From assembly GCF_042649685.1 (NCBI RefSeq), contig NZ_JBHRZT010000020.1, forward strand, positions 62,001 through 126,000: 64,000 nucleotides of DNA, read 5' to 3'. Every line of letters starts with the position of its first letter. Positions within the stretch are counted from its first letter, which is position 1. The position numbers and the translations under genes were made by a program. The notes under the pieces are model-generated. The model was not told the DNA's origin and made no database searches. It saw only the letters and a list, made by a program, of their open reading frames with translations. This DNA comes from Bacillus_BA songklensis. GTDB taxonomy: Bacteria > Bacillota > Bacilli > Bacillales > Bacillaceae_H. Shown here piece after piece: positions 24,991-34,097 of this stretch.

Positions 24991-25749
24991 TTAAAGGAGT
25001 GACTCCCCCTTCTTTAAGCCGCCCTCTTTCTTGAATTCCTCGATCCATTTACGCTGTTTATCATTAAGCTCTAACATTTTTAACATATCGGGACGGCGCA
25101 TAAAAGTACGCTTCAATGATTCCCGTTCGCGCCATTCATCTATCTTTTTATGATCACCTGAAAGCAAAATATCAGGCACTTTTATCCCGCGAAAATCAGC
25201 TGGTCTTGTGTATTGAGGATGTTCCAGCAAACCTGTACTGTGAGAATCATGAAGGGCTGAAGTCTTGTTCCCCAATACATCTGGAAGCAAGCGTACAACA
25301 CTGTCGATCACGACCATCGCTCCAAGCTCTCCCCCGGTCAACACATAATCCCCAATTGATATCTCATCTGTTACGACATGCTCTCGAATTCGTTCATCAT
25401 ATCCTTCATAATGACCGCAAATAAAGATAAGATGTTCTTCCTTTGCAAGTTCTTCTGCTTTTTTTTGCGTGTATCGTTCACCTTGAGGACACAGCAAAAT
25501 AACACGCGCGTTGTCCGAATGAGTTTTCAAATCCGCCACTGCATCGAAAATTGGCTGTGGCTTTAATACCATGCCTGCTCCGCCGCCATACGGATAATCA
25601 TCAACGGTTTGATGCTTGTTGTCAGCATAGTCTCGAAAATTTACGACATTAAATACAACTGCCTCTTTTTCTTGAGCCTTTTTTAAAATGGATTCACCCA
25701 ATACTCCTGTAAACATTGAAGGAAATAAGGATAATACATCAATTCTCAT
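24991..25749 (-). CDS. trmD: tRNA (guanine37-N1)-methyltransferase TrmD
   Basis: A 252-residue SAM-dependent enzyme of the SPOUT (knotted) family that makes m1G37 and prevents frameshifting. Motifs include DYPYGGGAGMVLKPQP, CGHYEGYDERI and SIGDYVLTGGELGAM, the SAM-binding knot. Its ATG shares a base with the rimM stop (TAATG), so translation is coupled. Confidence 0.97.
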   Translation of the reverse strand: MRIDVLSLFPSMFTGVLGESILKKAQEKEAVVFNVVNFRDYADNKHQTVDDYPYGGGAGMVLKPQPIFDAVADLKTHSDNARVILLCPQGERYTQKKAEELAKEEHLIFICGHYEGYDERIREHVVTDEISIGDYVLTGGELGAMVVIDSVVRLLPDVLGNKTSALHDSHSTGLLEHPQYTRPADFRGIKVPDILLSGDHKKIDEWRERESLKRTFMRRPDMLKMLELNDKQRKWIEEFKKEGGLKKGESLL

Positions 25750-26267
25750 TAGTCCAATAACCCTTCCATCACGTGGATTTTCACTAGTTTATCTTCTATA
25801 TCGATCTCTTTTACCACATCTTCGATATACGGCAATAAAAGATCTTTTCCACCCTTTCGCTGAACGACCCACACATCGTTTGCACCAGTAGATAAAATTT
25901 CTTTGATTTTACCAATTTCTTCTCCTGCTTCTGTCACAACACGGCAGCCGATAATTTCGTGATAATAAAACTCACCTTCTTCAAGTTCCTCGAGCTGACT
26001 CTCGGGAATTTTAATGATGCCATCCTTAAACTGCTCTACTTGATTGATGTTGTTGTAACCTTCAAAGGTTAATAAATCAAATGATTTATGCTGACGATGA
26101 CTGGCCACAATCACTTCGACCGGCTCTTCATGCTTTTCTTTAAATATGTATAATTTATTACCTGGTGTATAACGTTCCTCGACAAAATCCGTTTTCGAGA
26201 TAACACGGACTTCTCCCCTTACGCCGTGAGTATTCACGATTTTTCCGACATTAAACCATTTTTCCAT
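25749..26267 (-). CDS. rimM: Ribosome maturation factor RimM
   Basis: A 172-residue 16S-processing factor that binds S19 in the 30S head. It has an N-terminal RimM barrel (VGKIVNTHGVRGEVRV) and a C-terminal PRC-barrel (LLPYIEDVVKEIDIEDKLV). The ATG at 26267 has AGAGGTGA upstream; a 10-codon upstream extension is unlikely. Confidence 0.96.
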   Translation of the reverse strand: MEKWFNVGKIVNTHGVRGEVRVISKTDFVEERYTPGNKLYIFKEKHEEPVEVIVASHRQHKSFDLLTFEGYNNINQVEQFKDGIIKIPESQLEELEEGEFYYHEIIGCRVVTEAGEEIGKIKEILSTGANDVWVVQRKGGKDLLLPYIEDVVKEIDIEDKLVKIHVMEGLLD

Positions 26268-26280
26268 TTGCCATTCACCT

Positions 26281-26667
26281 CTAACGAATCTCCACAATTA
26301 TTCCGTCTTTAACAATAATCGTTTTGGCAGCATTGACATCTTCCCAGCGATCGCCTACTTTAACGTCCGCAACGCCTTCCATTTCTTTTTCGACTAACTC
26401 ACTGCCAACAGGCAGCTTCTGCAATTGATCCATTTGAAAATCCAAGATGCGGATTTTCTCAAGACGACTTTCCTGCTCTTTCTCAAAGCGTGATTCAAGT
26501 AAAGAGGAAGACCATTTCTTATTTTTCTCTATCTTTTTCATTTGAAACCGCAATTGATCAATTTCTTTATGCAATTGCTCTTTTTGCTCTTGAAAACGAT
26601 TGAATAAAGCATCCTTGCTTTTCTCCGTCAATATTTGCTTGACAATAACCTTTTGAAGCAATCTCAT
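26281..26667 (-). CDS. ylqD: YlqD, conserved Bacillus protein of unknown function
   Basis: A 128-residue protein, the size of B. subtilis YlqD, which is uncharacterised. The middle is a charged helical region (QEQKEQLHKEIDQLRFQMKKIEK, about 30-55) likely to form a coiled coil. The C-terminal 40 residues (VGDRWEDVNAAKTIIVKDGIIVEI) form a small beta domain. The ATG at 26667 has AGGAGGAGAG upstream; longer frames run through the khpA terminator and were rejected. Own promoter at 26690-26719. Confidence 0.9.
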   Translation of the reverse strand: MRLLQKVIVKQILTEKSKDALFNRFQEQKEQLHKEIDQLRFQMKKIEKNKKWSSSLLESRFEKEQESRLEKIRILDFQMDQLQKLPVGSELVEKEMEGVADVKVGDRWEDVNAAKTIIVKDGIIVEIR

Positions 26668-26689
26668 TCTCTCTCCTCCTATACATTCA

Positions 26690-26719
26690 AGTATAGTAGA
26701 GAAAATTTGAAAACGCCAA
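26690..26719 (-). promoter_or_regulatory. Candidate sigma-A promoter of ylqD-rimM-trmD
   Basis: On the minus strand TTGGCG (26719-26714), an 18-nt spacer and TATACT (26695-26690), directly between the khpA terminator and ylqD. Confidence 0.6.
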
Positions 26720-26737
26720 GGTTTTAAAAAGGTTAAT

Positions 26738-26768
26738 AAAAAAAGGGGAGGTTTCCCCCTCCCCTTTT
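26738..26768 (-). terminator. Terminator after khpA
   Basis: A GC-rich stem (AAAGGGGAGG with CCTCCCCTTT) and a TTTTTTT tail on the minus strand immediately follow the khpA stop. It separates ylxM-ffh-rpsP-khpA from ylqD-rimM-trmD. Confidence 0.9.
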
Positions 26769-26998
26769 TAGCCGCTAATTTCGACATATACTCTTTTGTC
26801 ATGTTGAGATGCTGCTGAGCTGACAACAGTTCGAATAGCTGTTGCGACCCGGCCTTGTTTCCCGATCACTTTCCCTATGTCGTCAGGGTGAACAGTAAGC
26901 AAATATGTCACTTTTTGTTCATCCGCTTTTTCGATAATATGCACATGGTCTGGGTAATCAACCAGGGCCTTTGCAATCGTCTCAATTAATGATTTCAT
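26768..26998 (-). CDS. khpA: KH-domain RNA-binding protein KhpA (YlqC)
   Basis: A 76-residue single KH domain with the GxxG loop in IGKVIGKQGRVATAI (about 43-57). KhpA pairs with KhpB (Jag) in Firmicutes and affects RNA stability and cell-size control. It lies 10 nt after rpsP. No clear Shine-Dalgarno precedes the ATG, so translation probably depends on coupling to rpsP. Confidence 0.93.
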   Translation of the reverse strand: MKSLIETIAKALVDYPDHVHIIEKADEQKVTYLLTVHPDDIGKVIGKQGRVATAIRTVVSSAASQHDKRVYVEISG

Positions 26999-27008
26999 CT
27001 GAGTATGA

Positions 27009-27281
27009 TTACTTGCTTAACTTTGCGTTATGGAATTTTTCCATAATGCCTTGTTTAGAGAAAAGGTTACGAACTGTGTCAGATGGTTTCGCCCCATCCT
27101 GTAACCATTTAAGAGCCAATTCTTCATTGATGTTAACTTCAGCCGGTTGAGCTACTGGATTGTAAGTACCAACTGTTTCAATGAAACGTCCATCACGTGG
27201 AGAACGAGAATCAGCAACTACGATACGATAGAAAGGAGATTTTTTAGCTCCCATACGTTTTAAGCGAATTTTAACTGCCAT
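27009..27281 (-). CDS. rpsP: 30S ribosomal protein S16
   Basis: A 90-residue early-assembly ribosomal protein, MAVKIRLKRMGAKKSPFYRIVVADSRSPRDG. The ATG at 27281 has GGAGG upstream and gives the B. subtilis length; an 11-codon extension was rejected. It follows ffh in the SRP operon. Confidence 0.98.
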   Translation of the reverse strand: MAVKIRLKRMGAKKSPFYRIVVADSRSPRDGRFIETVGTYNPVAQPAEVNINEELALKWLQDGAKPSDTVRNLFSKQGIMEKFHNAKLSK

Positions 27282-27428
27282 TTTAAAAAGCACCTCCGAA
27301 TATATTTCACACAAGATAATATGATAGCAAAAACCTCAAATAGTTGTAAAGGTTTTTTTCTTAACAGTTTATTTTTTAAATGGATAAATTTCCATTAACT
27401 GCTTCCAATTTGAATATAATGCCTGACA

Positions 27429-28772
27429 TTAAGACATAAACGGGAATTTGAATCCTTTTTTCTTACCTTTTGTCATGTTTGTCATTTGCTTCATCATCTT
27501 TTTCATGTCTTCAAATTGCTTTAACAAACGGTTGATCTCTTGAACTGGTCTTCCGCTTCCTTTCGCAATCCTTTTTTTACGGCTTCCATTAATGATTTCA
27601 GGACGAAGCTTTTCTTCTTTTGTCATTGAGCGAATGATGGCTTCTACATGGGCAATTTGTTTTTCGTCCACTTGAAGGTCCTTCAGCCCTTTGATTTTGT
27701 TCGCACCAGGCAGCATTCCAAGCAGCTCATCAAGCGGTCCCATTTTTCGGACTTGAGCCAACTGGTCTAAAAAATCCTCAAACGTAAATGAAAGTGTGCG
27801 AAGTTTTTGTTCCAGCTCTTTCGCTTTTTCTTCATCTACTGATGCCTGCGCCTTTTCAATGAGGGTTAATACGTCTCCCATGCCTAAAATACGGGATGCC
27901 ATACGTTCCGGGTGAAATGGCTCTAAAGCGTCCATTTTTTCACCAAGACCGACGAACTTAATGGGTGTATTCGTTACGGCGCGAATCGATAAGGCTGCCC
28001 CGCCTCGCGTATCACCATCTAGCTTTGTTAACACAACACCCGTTAAGCCAAGTTGATTATTAAAGCTTTCGGCTACATTGACGGCATCTTGACCGGTCAT
28101 GGCGTCTACTACAAGGAAAATTTCATGAGGTTTAGTGAGTTCTTTAATTTGCTGTAACTCGGCCATTAAATTTTCATCAACATGCAAACGACCGGCTGTA
28201 TCAATCAATACGTAGTCGTAATGCTGTTCTTTTGCATGGGCGATAGCTTGTTTTGCAATCTCTACAGGATTGACTTGATCACCCAGGGAGAAAACAGGCA
28301 TGCTGAGCTGTTTTCCTAGTGTTTCTAATTGCTTGATCGCGGCTGGACGATAAATGTCGGCTGCAACAAGCAAAGGATTGCGATTATATTTTTTACGTAA
28401 AAGATTGGCAAGCTTTCCTGTTGTCGTTGTTTTACCGGCCCCTTGCAAACCGACCATCATGATGACAGTCGGCGGCTTTGTCGCAGCAGCAATTTTGCTT
28501 TGCTCTCCACCCATTAGCGCCGTTAATTCTTCTTGTACCACTTTTACAACTTGCTGGCCAGGTGTTAAACTTTTTAACACTTCCTGTCCAACAGAGCGCT
28601 CATTGACACGCTTGACAAAGTCTTTTACGACTTTGAAGTTAACGTCCGCTTCCAATAAAGCAAGACGAACTTCGCGCATCATTTCTTTTACGTCTGCTTC
28701 CGTTACTTTACCTTTTCCTCGTAACCTTTGAATCGTACCTTGCAATCGGTCGGCTAATCCTTCAAATGCCAT
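27429..28772 (-). CDS. ffh: Signal recognition particle protein Ffh (SRP54)
   Basis: A 447-residue GTPase that binds signal sequences with the small SRP RNA. N domain (1-90), G domain with G1 GLQGAGKTT (108-116), DTAGRLHVDENLM and TKLDGDTRGG, then the methionine-rich M domain ending KKMMKQMTNMTKGKKKGF. It follows ylxM by 12 nt. Confidence 0.98.
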   Translation of the reverse strand: MAFEGLADRLQGTIQRLRGKGKVTEADVKEMMREVRLALLEADVNFKVVKDFVKRVNERSVGQEVLKSLTPGQQVVKVVQEELTALMGGEQSKIAAATKPPTVIMMVGLQGAGKTTTTGKLANLLRKKYNRNPLLVAADIYRPAAIKQLETLGKQLSMPVFSLGDQVNPVEIAKQAIAHAKEQHYDYVLIDTAGRLHVDENLMAELQQIKELTKPHEIFLVVDAMTGQDAVNVAESFNNQLGLTGVVLTKLDGDTRGGAALSIRAVTNTPIKFVGLGEKMDALEPFHPERMASRILGMGDVLTLIEKAQASVDEEKAKELEQKLRTLSFTFEDFLDQLAQVRKMGPLDELLGMLPGANKIKGLKDLQVDEKQIAHVEAIIRSMTKEEKLRPEIINGSRKKRIAKGSGRPVQEINRLLKQFEDMKKMMKQMTNMTKGKKKGFKFPFMS

Positions 28773-28784
28773 TTATGCCGCCCC

Positions 28785-29117
28785 CTACTCTAATTTCTCA
28801 AGCGAATCAATGAGGGAAAGTAATGTTTCATCTCCGCATTTACTCGTCTGAAGAGTCTCTTTTAACTGCCGTAAAATGCGTTGACGGTCCTGAAACCTTT
28901 GAAACAAAAGCAGTTTCTCCTCATATTGTTCGAGCATTTGCTCAGTTCGTTTGATGTTATCATAAACAGCTTGACGACTAACATCATACTCTTCGGCAAT
29001 TTCACCAAGGGAATAATCGTCCAAATAATAAAGGGACATGTAGCTGCGCTGCTTTGGTGTTAACAACGATTGATAGAAGTCATATAAATAATTCATTCTT
29101 GTCGTTTTTTCAAGCAT
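28785..29117 (-). CDS. ylxM: YlxM, helix-turn-helix protein of the SRP operon
   Basis: A 110-residue protein with a sigma-70 region-4-like helix-turn-helix (YSLGEIAEEYDVSRQAVYDNIKR, about 35-57). The YlxM/p13 family stimulates or regulates the SRP pathway in streptococci and sits next to ffh. GGGAGGG precedes the ATG. It starts the ylxM-ffh-rpsP-khpA transcription unit. Confidence 0.94.
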   Translation of the reverse strand: MLEKTTRMNYLYDFYQSLLTPKQRSYMSLYYLDDYSLGEIAEEYDVSRQAVYDNIKRTEQMLEQYEEKLLLFQRFQDRQRILRQLKETLQTSKCGDETLLSLIDSLEKLE

Positions 29118-29161
29118 ACACCGGCCCTCCCGTGTTAAGTGAATTGCCTTTACAAGTAATT

Positions 29162-29190
29162 AGTCTACATATTTTATTTTATGTTGTCAA
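29162..29190 (-). promoter_or_regulatory. Sigma-A promoter of ylxM-ffh
   Basis: A perfect TTGACA (29190-29185), a 17-nt spacer and TAGACT (29167-29162) on the minus strand, about 45 nt before ylxM. An 8-bp inverted repeat (CTTAACAC/GTGTTAAG) brackets the promoter. Confidence 0.7.
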
Positions 29191-29238
29191 GTTTTTTTCT
29201 TAACACTCACCTTAAATGGAGACATTAAGGGTCCGGTC

Positions 29239-29284
29239 CTAAGCATGCGAGCCCCCCTTTACGCGAACGGTCTCGCATGCTTAG
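29239..29284. repeat. 13-bp inverted repeat downstream of ftsY
   Basis: CTAAGCATGCGAG and its exact complement flank a 20-nt spacer, 13 nt after the ftsY stop. Neither strand has a U-tract. It could be a modified terminator or a repeat element. Confidence 0.65.
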
Positions 29285-29297
29285 AAAAACAAAAGGT

Positions 29298-30293
29298 TTA
29301 TTCCGTTTGTTCTTCCGCTTCGACCATATTGGCAAACAAGCCGTACACATATTGTTCTGAATCGAATTGCTGCAGATCGTCCATTTTTTCGCCGAGCCCG
29401 ACGAATTTAACAGGGAGGCGAAGCTCGTTGCGGATAGCAAGGACGATACCGCCTTTAGCTGTGCCATCAAGCTTTGTTAATACGATACCCGTTACGTTTG
29501 TCGCTTCGGAGAATGTCTTTGCTTGACTCATGGCATTTTGGCCGGTTGTGGCATCAAGAACGAGTAATACTTCATGTGGAGCTCCTGGAATTTCACGTTC
29601 AATGACACGTTTTACTTTTTCAAGCTCTTTCATTAAGTTGACCTTATTTTGAAGGCGTCCCGCAGTATCACATAGCAACACGTCCGCTTGGCGCGCTCTC
29701 GCTGCTTGAATAGCATCATACATAACCGCTGCCGGATCGGAACCAGCTGACTGTTTGACAACATTCACCCCTACTCGTTCTCCCCAAACTTCAAGCTGTT
29801 CAATCGCACCGGCACGGAATGTATCGCCCGCTGCCATAAGAACGGATTTTCCTTCTTGCTTAAATTTATGGGCAAGCTTGCCGATTGTCGTTGTTTTCCC
29901 AACGCCGTTTACGCCAACGAACAGGATAACGGTTAGATCGTCCTTTTGCATATTCAGCTCTGATAAATCTTCTTCTCCTGCTTCATAAATTTCAACGAGT
30001 TTCTCAGAAATGATAGCCTGTACTTCTTTTGGATCTTGAACGTTGCGGCGCTTTACTTCCATTTTTAATTCATCGATTAAATCCATAACTGTCGCAACGC
30101 CCACATCAGCGCCGATCAGAATTTCTTCGAGTTCCTCAAAAAAATCTTCGTCCACTTTGCGATAGCGCGCTACAAGGTCATTCATCTTTCCGGTAAATGA
30201 AGTACGTGTTTTTTCAAGCCCATTCTTGAATTTTTCTGTTACAGAATCGGTTTGCTGTGTGATTTTCTCTTTTAAACGTTTAAAAAAACTCAT
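29298..30293 (-). CDS. ftsY: SRP receptor FtsY
   Basis: A 331-residue GTPase docking SRP-ribosome complexes at the membrane. It has a short N-terminal amphipathic region (SFFKRLKEKITQQ), an N domain, then G1 GVNGVGKTTTIGKLAHK and DTAGRLQNKVNLM. It lacks the long acidic A domain of E. coli. The ATG at 30293 has AAAGGAT upstream, just after the smc stop. Confidence 0.97.
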   Translation of the reverse strand: MSFFKRLKEKITQQTDSVTEKFKNGLEKTRTSFTGKMNDLVARYRKVDEDFFEELEEILIGADVGVATVMDLIDELKMEVKRRNVQDPKEVQAIISEKLVEIYEAGEEDLSELNMQKDDLTVILFVGVNGVGKTTTIGKLAHKFKQEGKSVLMAAGDTFRAGAIEQLEVWGERVGVNVVKQSAGSDPAAVMYDAIQAARARQADVLLCDTAGRLQNKVNLMKELEKVKRVIEREIPGAPHEVLLVLDATTGQNAMSQAKTFSEATNVTGIVLTKLDGTAKGGIVLAIRNELRLPVKFVGLGEKMDDLQQFDSEQYVYGLFANMVEAEEQTE

Positions 30294-30308
30294 GCTATTC
30301 ATCCTTTC

Positions 30309-33300
30309 TTACTGTGCATATTCTTTTGACTCTTCCATTCGAACAGACACCAGTTTGGATACACCAGACTCCTGCATTGTCACACCATATAAAACATCCG
30401 CTTCTTCCATTGTCCCTTTGCGATGGGTGATGACAATGAATTGTGTCTCATCGCTGAAGTTTCGCAAATACTTGGCAAAGCGCTGTACATTTGCTTCATC
30501 TAAAGCGGCTTCGACCTCATCCAGTACACAGAATGGTACAGGACGTACTTTTAAGATTGAAAACAATAGAGCAATGGCAGTCAATGATCGCTCACCGCCA
30601 GATAAAAGACTTAAGTTTTGAAGTTTCTTTCCAGGCGGCTGTGCGATTATATCAACACCTGTACGCAGCAAGTCTTTTGGATCGGTTAAAACTAAATCTG
30701 CTCTTCCGCCCCCGAACAACGATTTAAATACAAAGTCAAACTGTTCTTTAATACTATAAAATGTCTGAGAAAAGCGTTTTTTCATTTCCTCATCCATTTC
30801 TTCGATAATTTGATAAAGAGTATTTTTCGCTTCTTCCAAATCATCTTTTTGAGAGCTTAAAAAGTCGTATCGTTCTGAAATCCGATCATGCTCATCGATG
30901 GCCCCAATATTGACAGTGCCAAGCTCTTCAATCGCAAGCTTGACTAACTTCATTCGTTTGCGGGCTTCCTCAATACCGATTTCGAGTTTATGAGTTTGTT
31001 TGGCGCCTTCAAAACTTAATTGATATTCCGCACTTAATCTCTCAAGACGGTTGTCAAGCTCCACTTCAAGTCGGTTTATTTTCACTTCTTCATCTTGTAA
31101 GGCTTGGACCACTTGTTTGTGCTGTCTTTTTAGTTCCTTTGAATTATTATCAAGTATTTCAACTTGCTCTTGCAGCTTGACACGCTCTTCGCGGCGATTC
31201 GTTAATCTATCCGCTAATTCGTTTTTCTCCTGCAGCTTTTTCTTTGCCGCTGACTCAAGCTGGGATTCCCCGGAATCATTGTTAGTCATCTCACTTGTAA
31301 GCAATGATAAATCTTCCTGCACTTCTATTAAGCGCTTTTCTGTTTGTTCCAATTCAAATCGAAGCCTTTCAAATTTTTCGCGCTGGTTCTTCAATACTTC
31401 CTGCTTACTTGCAAGGACAACCTTTAATTCGGTCAATTCGTTTTGAACAGTTTCTTTTGAAGTCTGCTGCTCGCTTTTTTGTTTTGTAACCATTTCGATT
31501 TCATGCTCGATGGCGCCCAATTTCATTGAGCTGTCTTCAATCGTTGATTCCAGTTCTTTTAAACGGATGTGAATGCGCTGCTTATCCGAATCAAAACTTT
31601 CCATTTCATGATCATATAAAGAAAGACGATCATTCAATGTTTTTTCTTCCAATTCGATTTGACGCACTTCTGTTTTTAAGTCCTGATGTTTTGTGCGCAA
31701 TTCTTCTCCCGCAGATTGGGATAGCTGAATATCTTGCTCCAGCGCTTCCATTTGCCCTTTCAGCTCTTTCACTTGTGTTTCAAGCTGTATCGTTTTTTCT
31801 TCCATCTCACCCAACTTTGCTGTCATGTTCTCAAGCTCCCGCTGACGCCCTAAAAGGGAGTTTGTTTTTTGTCTGACCGTACCGCCCGTCATTGAGCCGC
31901 CCGGATTTACCACATCTCCCTCAAGTGTGACAAAACGATAGCGGTGCTGAACATATTTAGCAAGTTCATTTGCTCCTTGCAAATCTTTGGCGATGATGAC
32001 CGTCCCTAATAAACTGCCGATTACCTGCTGATATTTAGAGCTGAATGAAATCAACTGTGAAGCTACCCCAACGAATGAATCATGCTGCTGCAGCAAGTGA
32101 AGGTGGGAAGAGGAAAGCTGCTTTTCCCTGACGGTGGATAACGGCAAGAATGTCGCTCTGCCATAGGAATGACGTTTCAAAAATTGAATGGCAGAACGGG
32201 CGCTTTGCTCATCTTTTACCACAATATGCTGGGTTGCAGCACCAAGGGCAATTTCAATGGCCGTCTCATATTCTTTCGGGACTTGAATCAACTCAGCAAC
32301 CGCTCCTTCAATGCCTTGAAGCCGTTCATCACGCGCTTTTAGTACTTCCTTTACACCCTGGAAATAACCGGCGTAATCCTCTTGCATTTCTTCCAACATT
32401 TCTTTCCTTGACTTCGTCTGCTGTACATATTGATATGCTTGATAAAGCGTTGACTCTTTTTTACGATACCGCTCTCGTAACGTCTCAAGCTGCTGTTGCT
32501 TTTGTCTAAAAGAATGGATAAACGTTTCTAATTCAGTTGTACAAGCTGTTAGTTCAGACGCTAACTTCTCTTTTCTTTCTGTTAGCTCCTGCCTCTCCTG
32601 CAGAAACTTTTGATTGGAAGCACCCAATCGCTGTTGTCTCTCCTCATTTTGGATGATTTGCTGCTCCAAAAATGCTTTTTCGTTTCGTGCAGATGTTTGT
32701 TCATTCAGCAGCTCAAAATAATCGCTTTTTAACTGCTCCAGCTTTCCCTCTAAATTTTCGCTGTATGTCGCAAATAAAGATTGTTTCTCTTGTAAAGCCT
32801 GTTTCATCTCTACAACTTCTGTTTCATAGATTTTCAGAAGTTGATATTCTCTTTCTTTTAATTCTGCCAACTCAATTGACTTTTGTTGGTACTCCCCGAT
32901 CAACTGCTCTAGCTGTTGTTTATTTTGCGCAGCATTTTTCTTCCGCTCTTTTAACACTTCTTTACGGCCTTCCAGCTTCTCAAGCTCTTGACTTGTTAAA
33001 AGCAAACGCTGCTGTACGGCATGCAGATCTTCATCAATCACTTGAATTCGGGAGCGAAACTCTTCAATTTTCGATTCACGTTCTTGAATATTATTGGATA
33101 GAGACGACTCGAGGGATTGATGCTCTTCAAAAAGCCGCTTTAATTGTTCCCATTTTTGATGCAGCTCTTCAATCTCATACACCGTCACAGCTATATCGAT
33201 TTTTTTGAGTTCCTCTTTTTTCTCTATGTAATCCCTCGCAATGGAAGCTTGAATTTTCAACGGTTCTAACTGCCCTTCGATTTCATGCAAAATATCCATC

Positions 33301-33872
33301 ACACGGTTTAAGTTTTCCTGTGTTTCAATTAACTTAATCTCCGCTTTTCGTTTTCTCGTTTTATATTTTAACACACCAGCCGCTTCTTCAAAGATGCTTC
33401 TTCGTTCTTCTGCCTTATTGCTTAAAATCTCTTCAACTTTCCCCTGACTGATAATAGAAAAAGCTTCTTTTCCTAATCCGGAATCCATAAATAAATCGAT
33501 AATATCTTTTAAGCGGCAAGGTTGTTTATTAATCAGAAATTCGCTGTCCCCTGATCGATAGACACGACGGGTAACACTGACTTCATGATAATCAATCGGT
33601 AGAAATTGATCTTCATTTTCTAATGTAAGGGTTACTTCTGCCATATTGAGCGGTTTACGGGTATCGCTGCCGGCAAAAATGATATCTTCCATTTTCGCAC
33701 CGCGCAGTGATTTAGCGGACTGCTCCCCCAAAACCCATCGAATCGCATCCGTAATGTTACTTTTTCCGCTTCCGTTTGGACCGACAACGGCTGTGACGCC
33801 CTGTACAAAGTCGACGGAAATTTTCTCTGCAAACGATTTAAAACCTACAATGTCCAACCGTTTGAGGAACAT
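30309..33872 (-). CDS. smc: Chromosome condensation ATPase Smc
   Basis: A 1187-residue SMC protein that organises and segregates the chromosome with ScpA and ScpB. The head is split: P-loop GPNGSGKSN at 31-39, and the C-terminal signature LSGGERSL plus Walker B PFCVLDEVEAALDEAN. Between them are two long coiled coils around a hinge (about 500-680, with GGSMTGGTVRQKTNSLLG). The ATG at 33872 has GGAGG 7 nt upstream; an ATG two codons earlier is too close. Confidence 0.98.
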   Translation of the reverse strand: MFLKRLDIVGFKSFAEKISVDFVQGVTAVVGPNGSGKSNITDAIRWVLGEQSAKSLRGAKMEDIIFAGSDTRKPLNMAEVTLTLENEDQFLPIDYHEVSVTRRVYRSGDSEFLINKQPCRLKDIIDLFMDSGLGKEAFSIISQGKVEEILSNKAEERRSIFEEAAGVLKYKTRKRKAEIKLIETQENLNRVMDILHEIEGQLEPLKIQASIARDYIEKKEELKKIDIAVTVYEIEELHQKWEQLKRLFEEHQSLESSLSNNIQERESKIEEFRSRIQVIDEDLHAVQQRLLLTSQELEKLEGRKEVLKERKKNAAQNKQQLEQLIGEYQQKSIELAELKEREYQLLKIYETEVVEMKQALQEKQSLFATYSENLEGKLEQLKSDYFELLNEQTSARNEKAFLEQQIIQNEERQQRLGASNQKFLQERQELTERKEKLASELTACTTELETFIHSFRQKQQQLETLRERYRKKESTLYQAYQYVQQTKSRKEMLEEMQEDYAGYFQGVKEVLKARDERLQGIEGAVAELIQVPKEYETAIEIALGAATQHIVVKDEQSARSAIQFLKRHSYGRATFLPLSTVREKQLSSSHLHLLQQHDSFVGVASQLISFSSKYQQVIGSLLGTVIIAKDLQGANELAKYVQHRYRFVTLEGDVVNPGGSMTGGTVRQKTNSLLGRQRELENMTAKLGEMEEKTIQLETQVKELKGQMEALEQDIQLSQSAGEELRTKHQDLKTEVRQIELEEKTLNDRLSLYDHEMESFDSDKQRIHIRLKELESTIEDSSMKLGAIEHEIEMVTKQKSEQQTSKETVQNELTELKVVLASKQEVLKNQREKFERLRFELEQTEKRLIEVQEDLSLLTSEMTNNDSGESQLESAAKKKLQEKNELADRLTNRREERVKLQEQVEILDNNSKELKRQHKQVVQALQDEEVKINRLEVELDNRLERLSAEYQLSFEGAKQTHKLEIGIEEARKRMKLVKLAIEELGTVNIGAIDEHDRISERYDFLSSQKDDLEEAKNTLYQIIEEMDEEMKKRFSQTFYSIKEQFDFVFKSLFGGGRADLVLTDPKDLLRTGVDIIAQPPGKKLQNLSLLSGGERSLTAIALLFSILKVRPVPFCVLDEVEAALDEANVQRFAKYLRNFSDETQFIVITHRKGTMEEADVLYGVTMQESGVSKLVSVRMEESKEYAQ

Positions 33873-33943
33873 ATACATTCCTCCCTCAAGTTTTCATTCC
33901 TGACTGTTTGTTGCCAAACCAAATATATTCATCTGAAATATTC

Positions 33944-33998
33944 TAAAAGAAACCGCCCTTTCCTTTTATATCATTCACTACGAAGAAAGGTGCGGCTT
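33944..33998 (-). terminator. Probable terminator after rnc and its neighbouring repeat
   Basis: On the minus strand AAGCCGCACCTTTC pairs with GAAAGGGCGGTTT (one bulged base), followed by CTTTTAG. It sits between repeat copy C and smc, so smc probably needs its own promoter. Confidence 0.5.
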
Positions 33999-34006
33999 CT
34001 CTTATT

Positions 34007-34085
34007 TCATTCTAATGGGCGGTCACGCACCGCTTCTTTAAGCGGGGCATCACCACCCATTAGCACCTGATTGGTTCAACTCAGC
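34007..34085. repeat. Dispersed intergenic repeat, copy C (rnc-smc gap)
   Basis: Starts CATTCTAATGGGCGGT, has an internal CCGCTT/AAGCGG hairpin, and ends CCCATTAGCACC...GGTTCAACTCAGC. Same layout as copies at 8527 and 10622. Confidence 0.55.
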
Positions 34086-34097
34086 ATCTATTTAAGC

